Source of the DNA: Hydrogenophaga intermedia
GTDB taxonomy: Bacteria; Pseudomonadota; Gammaproteobacteria; Burkholderiales; Burkholderiaceae_C
Assembly: GCF_000723405.1 (NCBI RefSeq)
Contig: NZ_CCAE010000028.1
Span: 1-55,751 of the forward strand
Direction: 5' to 3'
DNA: 55,751 nucleotides
The notes beneath the pieces were generated by a model. That model saw only the letters and a list, made by a program, of their open reading frames with translations, had not been told where the DNA came from and did not search any database. The position numbers and the translations under genes are program-made. Shown one piece after another: positions 26,291 through 33,635 of this stretch; positions within the stretch are counted from its first letter, which is position 1, and each line of letters starts with the position of its first letter.

Positions 26291-26317
26291 GGGGCGTGAT
26301 CGGGTTGAGGCACACAG

Positions 26318-26749
26318 TCAGTTGGCTGAGGAATGACAGGCGCAGGCTTCGCCGTGCGCCGCCGACACCAGCTCGTCCAGGATGCCGCAGCTCGAGCCGT
26401 CCTCGCCGTCCTGGCAGCGCTCGCGCAGGCGCAGCAACTGCTTCTCCAGCGCGCGCAGACTCTTGAGGCGGGCGCGCACGCGCGCGAGCTGTTCGTCCAC
26501 CAAGCCGTCCACGTGGTGGCAGTGCGAATCAGGGTCGTCCAGGAAGCCCAGCAGGCGCTGCACGTCGGCCAGCGGCATGTCCAGCGCGCGGCAGTGGCGG
26601 ATGAAGGCCAGGCGCTCCAGGTGCTCGACCGCGTAGTCGCGGTAGCCGTTGTCGCGCCGCGCGGGCTCGGGCAGCAGGCCCTGGCGCTCGTAGTAGCGGA
26701 TGGTTTCGATGTCCACGCCCGTGGCGCGGGCAAGGTCCTTGATCTGCAT
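26318..26749 (-). CDS. cadR: MerR-family Cd(II)/Pb(II)-responsive regulator
   Basis: 143 aa. The N-terminal winged helix is typical MerR ([19 protein letters not shown]). The dimerisation helix is followed by a metal-binding loop. Cys77, Cys112 and Cys121 sit where CadR/PbrR proteins carry their divalent-metal ligands, and the C-terminus adds CACH. That pattern separates it from CueR and ZntR types. It normally activates a cadmium/zinc efflux ATPase, but no such gene is adjacent. The divergent neighbour is a YnfA-type membrane protein. Confidence 0.85.
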   Translation of the reverse strand: MQIKDLARATGVDIETIRYYERQGLLPEPARRDNGYRDYAVEHLERLAFIRHCRALDMPLADVQRLLGFLDDPDSHCHHVDGLVDEQLARVRARLKSLRALEKQLLRLRERCQDGEDGSSCGILDELVSAAHGEACACHSSAN

Positions 26750-26779
26750 GGTGGCGCTCCTTTCAGACCGAAGCTGACA

Positions 26780-26794
26780 CTGTAGTCACTTCAG
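26780..26794. promoter_or_regulatory. MerR-type operator between cadR and ynfA
   Basis: CTGTAGTCACTTCAG is a 7+1+7 dyad with one mismatch. On the minus strand it reads CTGAAGTGACTACAG, similar to known CadR/ZntR operators. The flanking -35 and -10 hexamers are not clear. Confidence 0.4.
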
Positions 26795-26859
26795 GCTTGC
26801 GCGGCGGATTTCAAGTGCCTTGTCCGCACACCGCGAAGGCTCTGCTTCAATCGGGGCCC

Positions 26860-27180
26860 ATGAAGACCCTGTTGCTCTACACCGTCACCGCGCTGGCCGA
26901 GATCCTTGGCTGCTTCCTGCCCCTGCTGTGGCTGCGCCAACAGGCCGCCGGGTGGTGGGCCCTGCCGCTGGCGGCGCTGAGCCTGATGGTTTTCGTGTGG
27001 TTGCTGACGCTGCACGACGCGCCCTCGGGGCGCGTGTACGCGGCTTACGGCGGCGTGTACGTGAGCGTGGCCGTGGCCTGGTTGTGGGCGGTGGATGGCG
27101 TGCGACCCAGCACCTGGGACGCGGCGGGCGTGGCCATCACGCTCGCGGGCATGGCGCTGATCGCGTTCCAGCCGCGCTGA
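26860..27180 (+). CDS. YnfA family (UPF0060) membrane protein
   Basis: 106 aa with four hydrophobic helices. Family features include [16 protein letters not shown] (10-25), YAAYGGVYV (61-69) and a C-terminal [22 protein letters not shown] helix. YnfA proteins resemble small multidrug resistance transporters; transport activity is reported for some, but the role here is unknown. The chosen ATG (26860) aligns with family starts, although the frame is open to 26797. It is divergent from cadR, which may or may not control it. Confidence 0.9.
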   Translation: MKTLLLYTVTALAEILGCFLPLLWLRQQAAGWWALPLAALSLMVFVWLLTLHDAPSGRVYAAYGGVYVSVAVAWLWAVDGVRPSTWDAAGVAITLAGMALIAFQPR

Positions 27181-27299
27181 ATCAATGGCCGGAGGCGCAA
27201 CGGCCGCGCCAAGCCTGTTGGGGCGGATGGCACAGGGGTAGAGGTCGATGGGCTTTGGCATGATGCGCTAGACCCTTGTCTCCCACGAAGGACCTGTGC

Positions 27300-28598
27300 A
27301 TGAACCATCCCATCGTGATCGTCGGCGGCGGTGCCGGCGGCCTTGAACTGGCCTGCAAACTGGGCCGCAAGCTCGGGCCCGAGCGCGTCACCCTCGTTGA
27401 CCGCCAGCTCTTCCACATCTGGAAGCCCTCACTGCATGAGGTGGCCGCCGGCACGCTGGACATTCACCAGGAGGGCTTGTCGTACGAGATGCTCGCGTAC
27501 GACAACCGTTTCACCTTTTGCCTGGGCGCGTTCAAGGGCCTGAACGCTGATCAGCGCGTGATCACCGTGGACGCGGTGCACGACGAACACGGCGAACAAC
27601 TCATCCCGGAGCGCACGCTGGTCTATGGCCAGTTGGTGCTGGCCCTGGGCAGCACAGCCAACCACTTCAACGTACCTGGCGCGGCCGAACACAGCATGTC
27701 GCTCAACCAGCCGGCCGACGCCGAGCGTTTCCGCCAGCGCATGCTCAAGCTGCTGACCGCGGCCGAGCTGCGCAAGAGCGCGGGCGCGGAGGCCGCGGTG
27801 CGCGTGGTCATCATCGGCGGCGGCGCCACGGGCGTGGAACTGGCGGCCGAACTGCGCGAGGCCAGCCAGGTGCACACACGCTACGGCTTTCGCCGGCTCG
27901 ACGGCCTGCGCGACGTGCAGCTCACGCTCATCGAAGGCGCCGACCGCATCCTGGCGCCGCTGCCCGAGCGCGTATCGGCATCGGCCACGGCGCTGCTGCG
28001 CGAGCGCGCGGTCAACGTGGTCACGGGCTGCCGCGTGGCCGGCGTGACGCCGGATGCGGTGACCGACACCGAAGGCCGCAGCTTCCCCGCCGACCTCGTG
28101 GTGTGGGCGGCCGGCATCAAGGCACCCGCACTGCTGGGCGAGCAGGGCCTGCCGGTGACCCGTTCAGGGCAGGTGGAGGTGGAGGCGAACCTGCGCGTGA
28201 AAGGTCAGGACGCGATCCACGCGTTGGGCGACTGCGCGGCATGCGCCCTCCCAGGTGGCGGCCTGGTGCCGCCGCGCGCACAGGCCGCGCACCAGCAGGC
28301 GAGCTACCTCGCCAAGCGACTGCGAGATCTCAGCGAAGGCCGCGCGCTCGACAACGAGCCGTACCGGTACCGCGACCACGGGTCGCTGGTGTCGCTGGGC
28401 ACGCAAAGCTCGGTGGGCAGCTTGATGGGCAACCTGTTCGGATCGAAGTGGTTTGTGCAAGGGCTGCTGGCGCGGTTGATGTACACCAGCCTGCACCTGA
28501 TGCACCACCAGGCGGTGCTGGGGACGGCGCGCACGGCGACGCTGGCGGTGGCGAGGTTTCTGGTGAAGAGGGCTACGCCGTTGGTGAAGTTGCATTGA
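27300..28598 (+). CDS. Type II NADH:quinone oxidoreductase-like flavoprotein
   Basis: 432 aa from the ATG at 27300, which has a GAAGGA site upstream. The N-terminal FAD fold starts with IVIVGGGAGGLELA, and the NAD fold has VIIGGGATGVELAAEL near residue 170. ALGDCAAC (about 308-315) is the conserved FAD-binding aspartate region. The C-terminal 45 residues form a weakly amphipathic helix-rich tail that would attach the enzyme to the membrane, as in Ndh. It would pass electrons from NADH to quinone without pumping protons. It is monocistronic. Confidence 0.87.
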   Translation: MNHPIVIVGGGAGGLELACKLGRKLGPERVTLVDRQLFHIWKPSLHEVAAGTLDIHQEGLSYEMLAYDNRFTFCLGAFKGLNADQRVITVDAVHDEHGEQLIPERTLVYGQLVLALGSTANHFNVPGAAEHSMSLNQPADAERFRQRMLKLLTAAELRKSAGAEAAVRVVIIGGGATGVELAAELREASQVHTRYGFRRLDGLRDVQLTLIEGADRILAPLPERVSASATALLRERAVNVVTGCRVAGVTPDAVTDTEGRSFPADLVVWAAGIKAPALLGEQGLPVTRSGQVEVEANLRVKGQDAIHALGDCAACALPGGGLVPPRAQAAHQQASYLAKRLRDLSEGRALDNEPYRYRDHGSLVSLGTQSSVGSLMGNLFGSKWFVQGLLARLMYTSLHLMHHQAVLGTARTATLAVARFLVKRATPLVKLH

Positions 28599-28693
28599 GG
28601 GCGCGCGACATGGGTTCGCACGCCATCATTTCAAGCATCCGTTCTTCACGATGTAGCCCGCCTTCAAACGCAAGGAAGCCCCTTGGAGCGATG

Positions 28694-29032
28694 TTATCCC
28701 TTGAACTTGGGCAGTCTGCCCACATCCCCATTCCCATTTTTTGGATGCGAAGCGCGGCACCATAGATAGAAGTTGGCCGCATCGAACGAACTGGTGAAGA
28801 TCGCCGGCCCCGAACGTCTGCCTCGCTCGCTGTGATATACGAGCCAGACATCGTCCTCTTGGTGAATGCACCATCCGCCGTCCGGAAAGGCGTCCGGGAC
28901 ACCCAGTAAGCGCACATCGACATCAATCTTCAGGCGCTGTAGTTCCTGTGCCAACTCGCGTAGCGCCCAGTCGGGTACTGGTTCAAGGGGTGTTTGCACG
29001 AACTCATACACCTCGCTCCATTCCATCTTCAT
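28694..29032 (-). CDS. Hypothetical protein, paralogue of the next upstream gene
   Basis: 112 aa from the ATG at 29032, preceded by GGGAGG. An upstream in-frame ATG at 29083 overlaps the previous gene's stop, but it adds only 17 residues that do not align. It is a clear tandem paralogue of the 29080-29415 product: both begin with a short strand ending in YEF, share VDVRLLGVPDAFPDGGWCIH exactly, and then VWLVYHSERG and DAANFYLW. I recognise no family. Small acidic proteins repeated behind a toxin-exoprotein remnant are most often immunity proteins, which is the working guess. Confidence 0.7.
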   Translation of the reverse strand: MKMEWSEVYEFVQTPLEPVPDWALRELAQELQRLKIDVDVRLLGVPDAFPDGGWCIHQEDDVWLVYHSERGRRSGPAIFTSSFDAANFYLWCRASHPKNGNGDVGRLPKFKG

Positions 29033-29079
29033 TCGGTGGGGTCCTCCCGGGCTGTGTTGGTCGTATTCGTTGTGAGTCG

Positions 29080-29415
29080 TCACCGAATTCGTGGCAAACG
29101 ACCGACTGATGTACTGTCAGATCTGGGATCGCCCAGGTGAATCCACAGATAGAAGTTGGCTGCGTCCCACGACCTTGTGAAAATGGATGGTCTGGAGCGA
29201 TGCCCCCGTTCTGAGTGATAGACCAACCACACGTTGCCCTCTTTGTGGATGCACCAACCTCCGTCAGGAAATGCATCAGGCACGCCAAGCAATCTCACAT
29301 CCACACTCACTTTCAGCCGCTGAAGTTCAGCCGAAAGCTCCCTCAGCGGCCAATCGGGATCAGAATCCCGAGATGGTGGCGGAAACTCGTATCTTTCGTC
29401 CCATTGAATGATCAT
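29080..29415 (-). CDS. Hypothetical protein, candidate immunity partner
   Basis: 111 aa. The ATG at 29415 overlaps the stop of the short upstream tail fragment (29412-29555) as ATGA, so it looks like the partner gene of a two-gene module. The core of about 20 residues (VDVRLLGVPDAFPDGGWCIH) is identical in the downstream paralogue. There is no signal peptide or membrane segment, in line with a cytoplasmic protein. Function is unknown. Confidence 0.7.
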   Translation of the reverse strand: MIIQWDERYEFPPPSRDSDPDWPLRELSAELQRLKVSVDVRLLGVPDAFPDGGWCIHKEGNVWLVYHSERGHRSRPSIFTRSWDAANFYLWIHLGDPRSDSTSVGRLPRIR

Positions 29416-29555
29416 GGTTTGGCCTTTGGGTCCTGCAGGTATCCATAACGAATGAGTTCCTCGATGCACGCGTAACCTTCCTTGACTTCTGGAATCATTG
29501 CCTGCATCTGCACTCCACCTCCCTGCCTTTCCTCTGACTCATTGGCAATTGCGAC
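29412..29555 (-). pseudogene. C-terminal tail remnant of an exoprotein, third module
   Basis: Open frame of 47 codons without a convincing start, ending in ATGA with the partner gene at 29415. It encodes ERQGGGVQMQ, then a polar segment with EGYACIEELIRYGYLQDP. The GGGVQ/GGGHQVQ-like element and the position before a partner gene match the two other tails at 30130 and 30905, but the rest differs. The frame runs back into the end of the preceding gene in another phase. It appears to be what is left of a larger reading frame. Confidence 0.45.
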
Positions 29556-29557
29556 AG

Positions 29558-30133
29558 TCAGTACGGGACCCTGAACAAGTCGTCGGTTAACTCACCAGTC
29601 TCGGTGTCTAGTACAAAGAAGCTCTCGGGGGGATGCTCTTTCGTGCCAATCAGCACACCGAACTGCACGATGGGAGGGTCAATGGGCTCGCCTCGGCGAC
29701 CGATGGGCAGTTCCTTGTGAGTTTTCGTTCGTGTGAATGGCAGCCCAACTACGTAGCTCGCGCTTCGCTCTGGCGCATCTGAAAAGCGCACTTGACAACG
29801 CAGGCTTGCGTCTGCGTTGAAGATGGCAGCGTTGTTGGGGCAGGCGAAGACGTCACTGCCATCAGAGCGGGTGTAGCTCCCGGGCTTGAAGATAACGAGT
29901 ACACCGGTGCGGTCGGGCAGGATCCATGCCAAATCACAAAACGGCAAGGGAACATAAGTGTTGTCATCCAGGAGTAGCGCGGTTTCCAGTTGACGTTTTG
30001 GTGGCATGAGCCGATCCACATCCTTCCAACTTTGGATGGCGTCCAGCGGGCTTCGCTGGCTGATGACGCTCGCCCGAGTGCCGTCGCTACCCTCCCAAAG
30101 AAGACTGACCTGATGCACCAGCGACGAATTCAT
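29558..30133 (-). CDS. Hypothetical protein, candidate immunity partner of module 2
   Basis: 191 aa. It is homologous to the 30384-30908 product: shared blocks are LPDRTGVLVIF, GSYT, DGSDVF and PNNAAIFNAD. There is no signal peptide. Its ATG overlaps the stop of the upstream tail (ATGA), the same coupling as in the other modules. The C-terminal region (after about residue 120) differs more from its paralogue, with an insertion around KELPIGRRGEPIDPP. Family not recognised. Confidence 0.72.
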   Translation of the reverse strand: MNSSLVHQVSLLWEGSDGTRASVISQRSPLDAIQSWKDVDRLMPPKRQLETALLLDDNTYVPLPFCDLAWILPDRTGVLVIFKPGSYTRSDGSDVFACPNNAAIFNADASLRCQVRFSDAPERSASYVVGLPFTRTKTHKELPIGRRGEPIDPPIVQFGVLIGTKEHPPESFFVLDTETGELTDDLFRVPY

Positions 30134-30327
30134 GGTGTGACCTCCCGTGCACGAGAAAGGTCAATGACAAATGCGTTGGGCATCAGATATGGAGATGTTC
30201 CCAGGAACTGGACTTGATGCCCTCCACCGGGAAGTGTTGTGCGGGTGTGCTTGTCAAACATGGGGCCGACTTGACCCTCGCGCAGACCTGTCCCGGGCTT
30301 AACGTCGAACCCGATGACATAGACCGA
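30130..30327 (-). pseudogene. C-terminal tail remnant of an exoprotein, second module
   Basis: Open frame of 65 codons bounded upstream by a stop at 30328-30330, with no start codon near its beginning. The last 56 residues align without gaps with the end of the 30905-31429 product; by my count 31 of 56 are identical, including REG-x-VGPMFD, LPGGGHQVQF and FV-x-DLSR. It ends in ATGA with the partner gene at 30133. It is therefore a displaced duplicate of the exoprotein C-terminus. Confidence 0.65.
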
Positions 30328-30383
30328 TCATGGCTTGATGTCTTCAGGACGAAGACACGTCACCAGTGTGAATCGCCTCTGAA

Positions 30384-30908
30384 TCAATACCTGACCCACT
30401 GCATCGCGTCGATCAGATCGGGGTGCTCAGGGTTGACGGCATAAGCCCACGCTGGCATATCATTTTCTGAGTAGGCCACCAAGACGCCCAGCATGCCTTC
30501 GAATTTCTTGGGCAGCGTTCCGCCGTGCAGGCAATCGATGTGGTGAACGCGTGGATCCACGACCTTTAACTGAAACCTCAAGCTGCCATCGGCATTGAAG
30601 ATGGCGGCGTTATTGGGATAGGGAAAAACGTCGCTGCCGTCGGGGTGCGTATAGCTGCCATGCATGAAAATGGCGAGTACGCCGCTGCGATCGGGGAGGA
30701 GGTAGGCAAAATCCTTGAACGGAAGACGGACCACTTGCCCATCATCAAGGTCCAGTTCAGTTCGAACGGTCCGCGTTGGTCCTCTAAGACCTTCGAGCAC
30801 TCTCGCGCGAACATCCGCAGGCTCGTCTCCACCATCGATGACCCACCTAACAGGGAAGCCATCAGGCCCTGCCGTCACTAGCACTACCTGCGCGATCCGC
30901 CCCGTCAT
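30384..30908 (-). CDS. Hypothetical protein, candidate immunity partner of module 1
   Basis: 174 aa, paralogous to the 29558-30133 product (LPDRSGVLAIF, GSYTHPDGSDVF, PNNAAIFNADGSL). The ATG at 30908 overlaps the stop of the truncated FhaB-like gene (ATGA). No secretion signal. Position directly behind an FhaB/CdiA-type C-terminus is the usual position of an immunity gene, but no known immunity family was recognised. The protein could also be a chaperone-like or effector-associated partner. Confidence 0.75.
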   Translation of the reverse strand: MTGRIAQVVLVTAGPDGFPVRWVIDGGDEPADVRARVLEGLRGPTRTVRTELDLDDGQVVRLPFKDFAYLLPDRSGVLAIFMHGSYTHPDGSDVFPYPNNAAIFNADGSLRFQLKVVDPRVHHIDCLHGGTLPKKFEGMLGVLVAYSENDMPAWAYAVNPEHPDLIDAMQWVRY

Positions 30909-31429
30909 GGCTGAATCCTCCCCGATCGAGACAAGTCGACGACAAAGTTTTCGGGCGATGTATGAGGAGCATTTGCCATAAATTGAACTTGATGTCCCCC
31001 GCCTGGAAGTACGGACCCGATCGTGGAATCGAACATTGGTCCTACCGTCCCCTCGCGCACGCCAACGCCCGGCTGAACGGGGCCGGTGGCGAGCCAGGGG
31101 TTGCCGGGGACCGCGCCGCCGAGCTGCGTCTGCGTGGCGGTGCGGCTGTTGTTGAGGATGGCGCCGGAGGAAGAAACGTCGAACTGGCGGTAGGTGTTGC
31201 GCGAGACACCGGCGGCGCTGGGCGTGGTGATGTTGATCAGTGGCACGCCGCCACCCACCGAGAGGATGGTGGGGCGCTGGCTGCCCGGGGCAGAAGGGTC
31301 GGCCAGGATCTGCGACCAGGCCTGTGGGCTGCTGAGCGGGCTGCTCAAGGCCAGCGCTATCGCCCAATGCACGGTGCGTGGCAAGCCACGCACGGGCTTG
31401 AACACCACGCGGTGGTGCTTCTGCTTCAT
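30905..31429 (-). CDS. Truncated FhaB/CdiA-type exoprotein, N-terminus joined to C-terminal tail
   Basis: 174 aa from the ATG at 31429, right behind GGAGGAAGAG. Residues 1-40 are an extended signal peptide (ESPR type: HRVVFKPVRGLPRTV, hydrophobic core, cleavage near AWSQ). Residues 41-116 are the start of a two-partner-secretion domain: ADPSAPGSQRPT, PSAAGVSRNTY, QFDVSSSGAILNN, QTQLGG and GNPWLATG. At about residue 117 (near 31080) the match to full-length FhaB stops and the protein becomes the C-terminal tail VGPMFD, LPGGGHQVQF, DLSR. The thousands of residues expected between are missing. The frame is intact, so it is either a clean deletion product or a silent leader-plus-tail cassette. 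An inverted repeat TACCGC-N4-GCGGTA lies upstream at 31512-31527. Confidence 0.75.
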   Translation of the reverse strand: MKQKHHRVVFKPVRGLPRTVHWAIALALSSPLSSPQAWSQILADPSAPGSQRPTILSVGGGVPLINITTPSAAGVSRNTYRQFDVSSSGAILNNSRTATQTQLGGAVPGNPWLATGPVQPGVGVREGTVGPMFDSTIGSVLPGGGHQVQFMANAPHTSPENFVVDLSRSGRIQP

Positions 31430-31582
31430 CCTCTTCCTCCCTGATGCGATCAATGCCGCCGTGCCCATGCACGGCGCGCGTGATCACATCAGCGAGCGCG
31501 AGAGAAGCCCATACCGCAAAGGCGGTAGGTCAGAAAATCTTGAAGTCAGGGTTCCGTGAAGCGAGCCGACGCTCGACAGGAT

Positions 31583-32212
31583 TCAAGCGCTGCGCTTGAA
31601 CATCGCGAGCAGGCCGCCCGCGACCACGAACAGCGTGCCAAACACGCGGTTGAGTGCGCGGATGTGCGCGGTGGACTTGAGCGTGCGCAGCAGGCGGGCG
31701 GCCAGCGCGGTGTAGCCCGCCATCACCACCAGGTCGGTGAAGCCCAGGGTGAGGCCGATCACCAGGTACTGCGGCCCCAGTGGCTGGGTGAGGTCGAGGA
31801 ACTGCGGCACCACGGCAAGCAGGAAGACCGTGCCTTTGGGGTTGAGGGCGTTGATGATCCAGCCGCGCGTGATGAGGTCGCGCGGGCGGCGGCTGGTGGC
31901 GGCTTCGTCACCATTGGCCAGGGGCCGCGCGGGTGCGCGCCATTGCTGGATACCCAGCCACACCAGATAAGCCACGCCGGCCCACTTCACCACCAGGAAG
32001 GCGGTGCTGGAGGCGGTGACGAGCGCACCCAGGCCCACGGAGACGACCAGCATCTGCGTCCAGATGCCCAACACCAGACCGAGGGTGGTGAGGTAGCCCC
32101 GGCGGAAGCCGTGCGAAAGCCCGGCGCTCATGGCGGCCACGGCGCCCGCGCCCGGCGAAATGCTGATGGCCCAGGAGGCGGCGAAGAAGGCGAGCCAGGT
32201 GGCGAGTTCCAT
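31583..32212 (-). CDS. LysE/RhtB family amino acid exporter
   Basis: 209 aa from the ATG at 32212; upstream residues in the open frame do not match the family. About six membrane helices, with the family motif SPGAGAVAAMSAGLSHGFRRG near the N-terminus and NPKGTVFLLAVVPQFL in the middle. Members export lysine, threonine, homoserine lactone or other small solutes; the substrate is not predictable. The gene is convergent with nothing nearby and is probably monocistronic. Confidence 0.88.
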   Translation of the reverse strand: MELATWLAFFAASWAISISPGAGAVAAMSAGLSHGFRRGYLTTLGLVLGIWTQMLVVSVGLGALVTASSTAFLVVKWAGVAYLVWLGIQQWRAPARPLANGDEAATSRRPRDLITRGWIINALNPKGTVFLLAVVPQFLDLTQPLGPQYLVIGLTLGFTDLVVMAGYTALAARLLRTLKSTAHIRALNRVFGTLFVVAGGLLAMFKRSA

Positions 32213-32300
32213 GGTGGTCGGTGGCGTGATGAAGAACGAGGCATCGGATGCTAGCGCCCCACCCACGACCCCATGCGACCACAGGTCGCCCGCCGCGCGT

Positions 32301-32798
32301 TCAGTTCACGCGAAGCTTGAACTGCAGCATGAACGCGCCGTCGACGTTCTTCATCGAGGGAATGATGCCCAGGTTGATGCCGAAGCGGCGGCCTTCGATG
32401 GAGGCCATGGGGAGGGCGGCGAAGAAGGTGCCACCACGCTTGAGCGAGGGGTAGCCGTTCATGACGCCGATGGCCGCGCCGAGCTTGACGGGGCCGAGGC
32501 TCCAGGGTTGCCAGTTCACCGCCGCGTACTGCGAGTGTTTGCCCAGGCTGTTGTCGTAGACACCGGCCATGAAGGCAAACTGCTCGGAGGTGCGCCACTC
32601 GATGCCGAAGCCGAAGTTGCGCTCGTTGTAGCGGTTGCTGCGGTCGAAGTGGCGGGAGAAGCCGCCCACGTTGAGCCAGATCTCGGGCGTGCTGACGGCG
32701 GCGTCCGGTGCGGCGGCATCGTCCGGCGCCGCGGCGGCCGCCAGGGGGAGGGCCAACAGGGCCGACACGAGGCAGGAAAGGGAGGGGCGCACGAACAT
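32301..32798 (-). CDS. Small outer-membrane or periplasmic beta-rich protein
   Basis: 165 aa. It has a signal peptide (hydrophobic SCLVSALLALPLAAAAA). After a short Ala/Asp linker the mature part alternates hydrophobic and polar residues and is rich in Gly and aromatics (WLNVGGFSRHF, FGFGIEWR, FMAGVYDNS, GAAIGVMNGYP). It ends FMLQFKLRVN, a strand-like C-terminus typical of small beta-barrels. Family name not certain; I would annotate it as a putative outer-membrane protein. Confidence 0.68.
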   Translation of the reverse strand: MFVRPSLSCLVSALLALPLAAAAAPDDAAAPDAAVSTPEIWLNVGGFSRHFDRSNRYNERNFGFGIEWRTSEQFAFMAGVYDNSLGKHSQYAAVNWQPWSLGPVKLGAAIGVMNGYPSLKRGGTFFAALPMASIEGRRFGINLGIIPSMKNVDGAFMLQFKLRVN

Positions 32799-32925
32799 GG
32801 GTCACCTTGAACACGGTGGCTCCGGTGGAGCCCTGGCCATGTTCTCGGCCGTTGACCCGGTGCGCTGAAAGCCGCCGATCGGACCTGCGGACCCGATCGT
32901 GGCAGGAGCGTGACGCTTTGCCCGC

Positions 32926-33177
32926 TCAGCGACGGCGCGGCGTCGCGGGGCCGCGGCCTTCCAGGTGGCGGAAGTTGATGCGGCCCTTGGTGAGGTCGTA
33001 AGGCGAAAGTTCGAGCGAGACGCGATCACCCGCGAGGATGCGGATGTGGTTCTTCTTCATCTTGCCGGCGGAATAGGCAATGAGCTGGTGCCCGTTGTCG
33101 AGGGTGACGCGAAAACGGGTGTCGGGCAGCACCTCGTTGACGATGCCCATCATGTCGATCAATTCTTCCTTGGCCAT
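32926..33177 (-). CDS. infA: Translation initiation factor IF-1
   Basis: 83 aa from the ATG at 33177 (AAAGGA upstream). It matches the IF-1 OB-fold: [46 protein letters not shown] and [18 protein letters not shown]. The C-terminus extends about 10 residues past the usual 72 and ends in PATPRRR. It is outside the ribosomal protein operon, as for the extra infA copies in many betaproteobacteria. It binds the 30S A site during initiation. Confidence 0.95.
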   Translation of the reverse strand: MAKEELIDMMGIVNEVLPDTRFRVTLDNGHQLIAYSAGKMKKNHIRILAGDRVSLELSPYDLTKGRINFRHLEGRGPATPRRR

Positions 33178-33267
33178 GCGGTCCTTTCGATAGATAAACA
33201 CGCGCCCGGCACACATACGGTGCCCGCGACCGGCGATCAGCAATCGGCCACGGGGGCAGGGGGCGTG

Positions 33268-33293
33268 AAAAAGGCCATCAAGGGGCGATGGCC
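33268..33293 (-). terminator. Intrinsic terminator after minE
   Basis: On the minus strand GGCCATC-N7-GATGGCC is followed directly by TTTTT. It lies 79 bp beyond the minE stop and would end the minCDE transcript before infA. Confidence 0.7.
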
Positions 33294-33371
33294 GGCGATC
33301 GGCCCGGGGCGGGGGGCCGGGCCTGGTGCGCGGTGGCGCGCGCAAAACCCCGGGATTTTACCGGCGGGGGC

Positions 33372-33632
33372 TCAACGGCGCTCGGGCAGCTCGATCTTGA
33401 CCTCGAGCACGTCGAGGTTGTCCTGGCGTTCGAGCTGGACCTTGATGTCGTCCGGGTTGATGCGGATGTACTTGCCGATCACCGCCACCAGCTCGCGCTG
33501 CAGCGAGGGCAGGTAGTCGGGTTCGGCGGCGCTGCGGCCCGAGCGCTCGTGCGCCAGGATGATTTGCAGGCGCTCCTTGGCGACGGACGCGGTCTTCTTC
33601 TTCTCACCCAGCAGGAAGGACAGCAGGGACAT
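33372..33632 (-). CDS. minE: Cell division topological specificity factor MinE
   Basis: 86 aa. The N-terminal membrane and MinD-binding part ([20 protein letters not shown], then [11 protein letters not shown]) and the C-terminal topological domain ([16 protein letters not shown]) are intact. MinE stimulates MinD ATPase and drives pole-to-pole oscillation. It is three bases downstream of minD in the minCDE operon. Confidence 0.97.
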   Translation of the reverse strand: MSLLSFLLGEKKKTASVAKERLQIILAHERSGRSAAEPDYLPSLQRELVAVIGKYIRINPDDIKVQLERQDNLDVLEVKIELPERR

Positions 33633-33635
33633 GCC

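Noticed and set aside
30214..30444. Plus-strand 76-codon frame in the tail/partner region
   Set aside because: It is antisense to the second tail fragment, whose homology to the first tail fixes the coding strand.
28694..31429. Genomic island with mobile element ends
   Set aside because: No integrase, transposase, tRNA or attachment-like direct repeats could be seen on either side.
32875..32899. Terminator after infA
   Set aside because: CGATCGG-containing repeats pair poorly over a long loop and no T-run follows on the minus strand.
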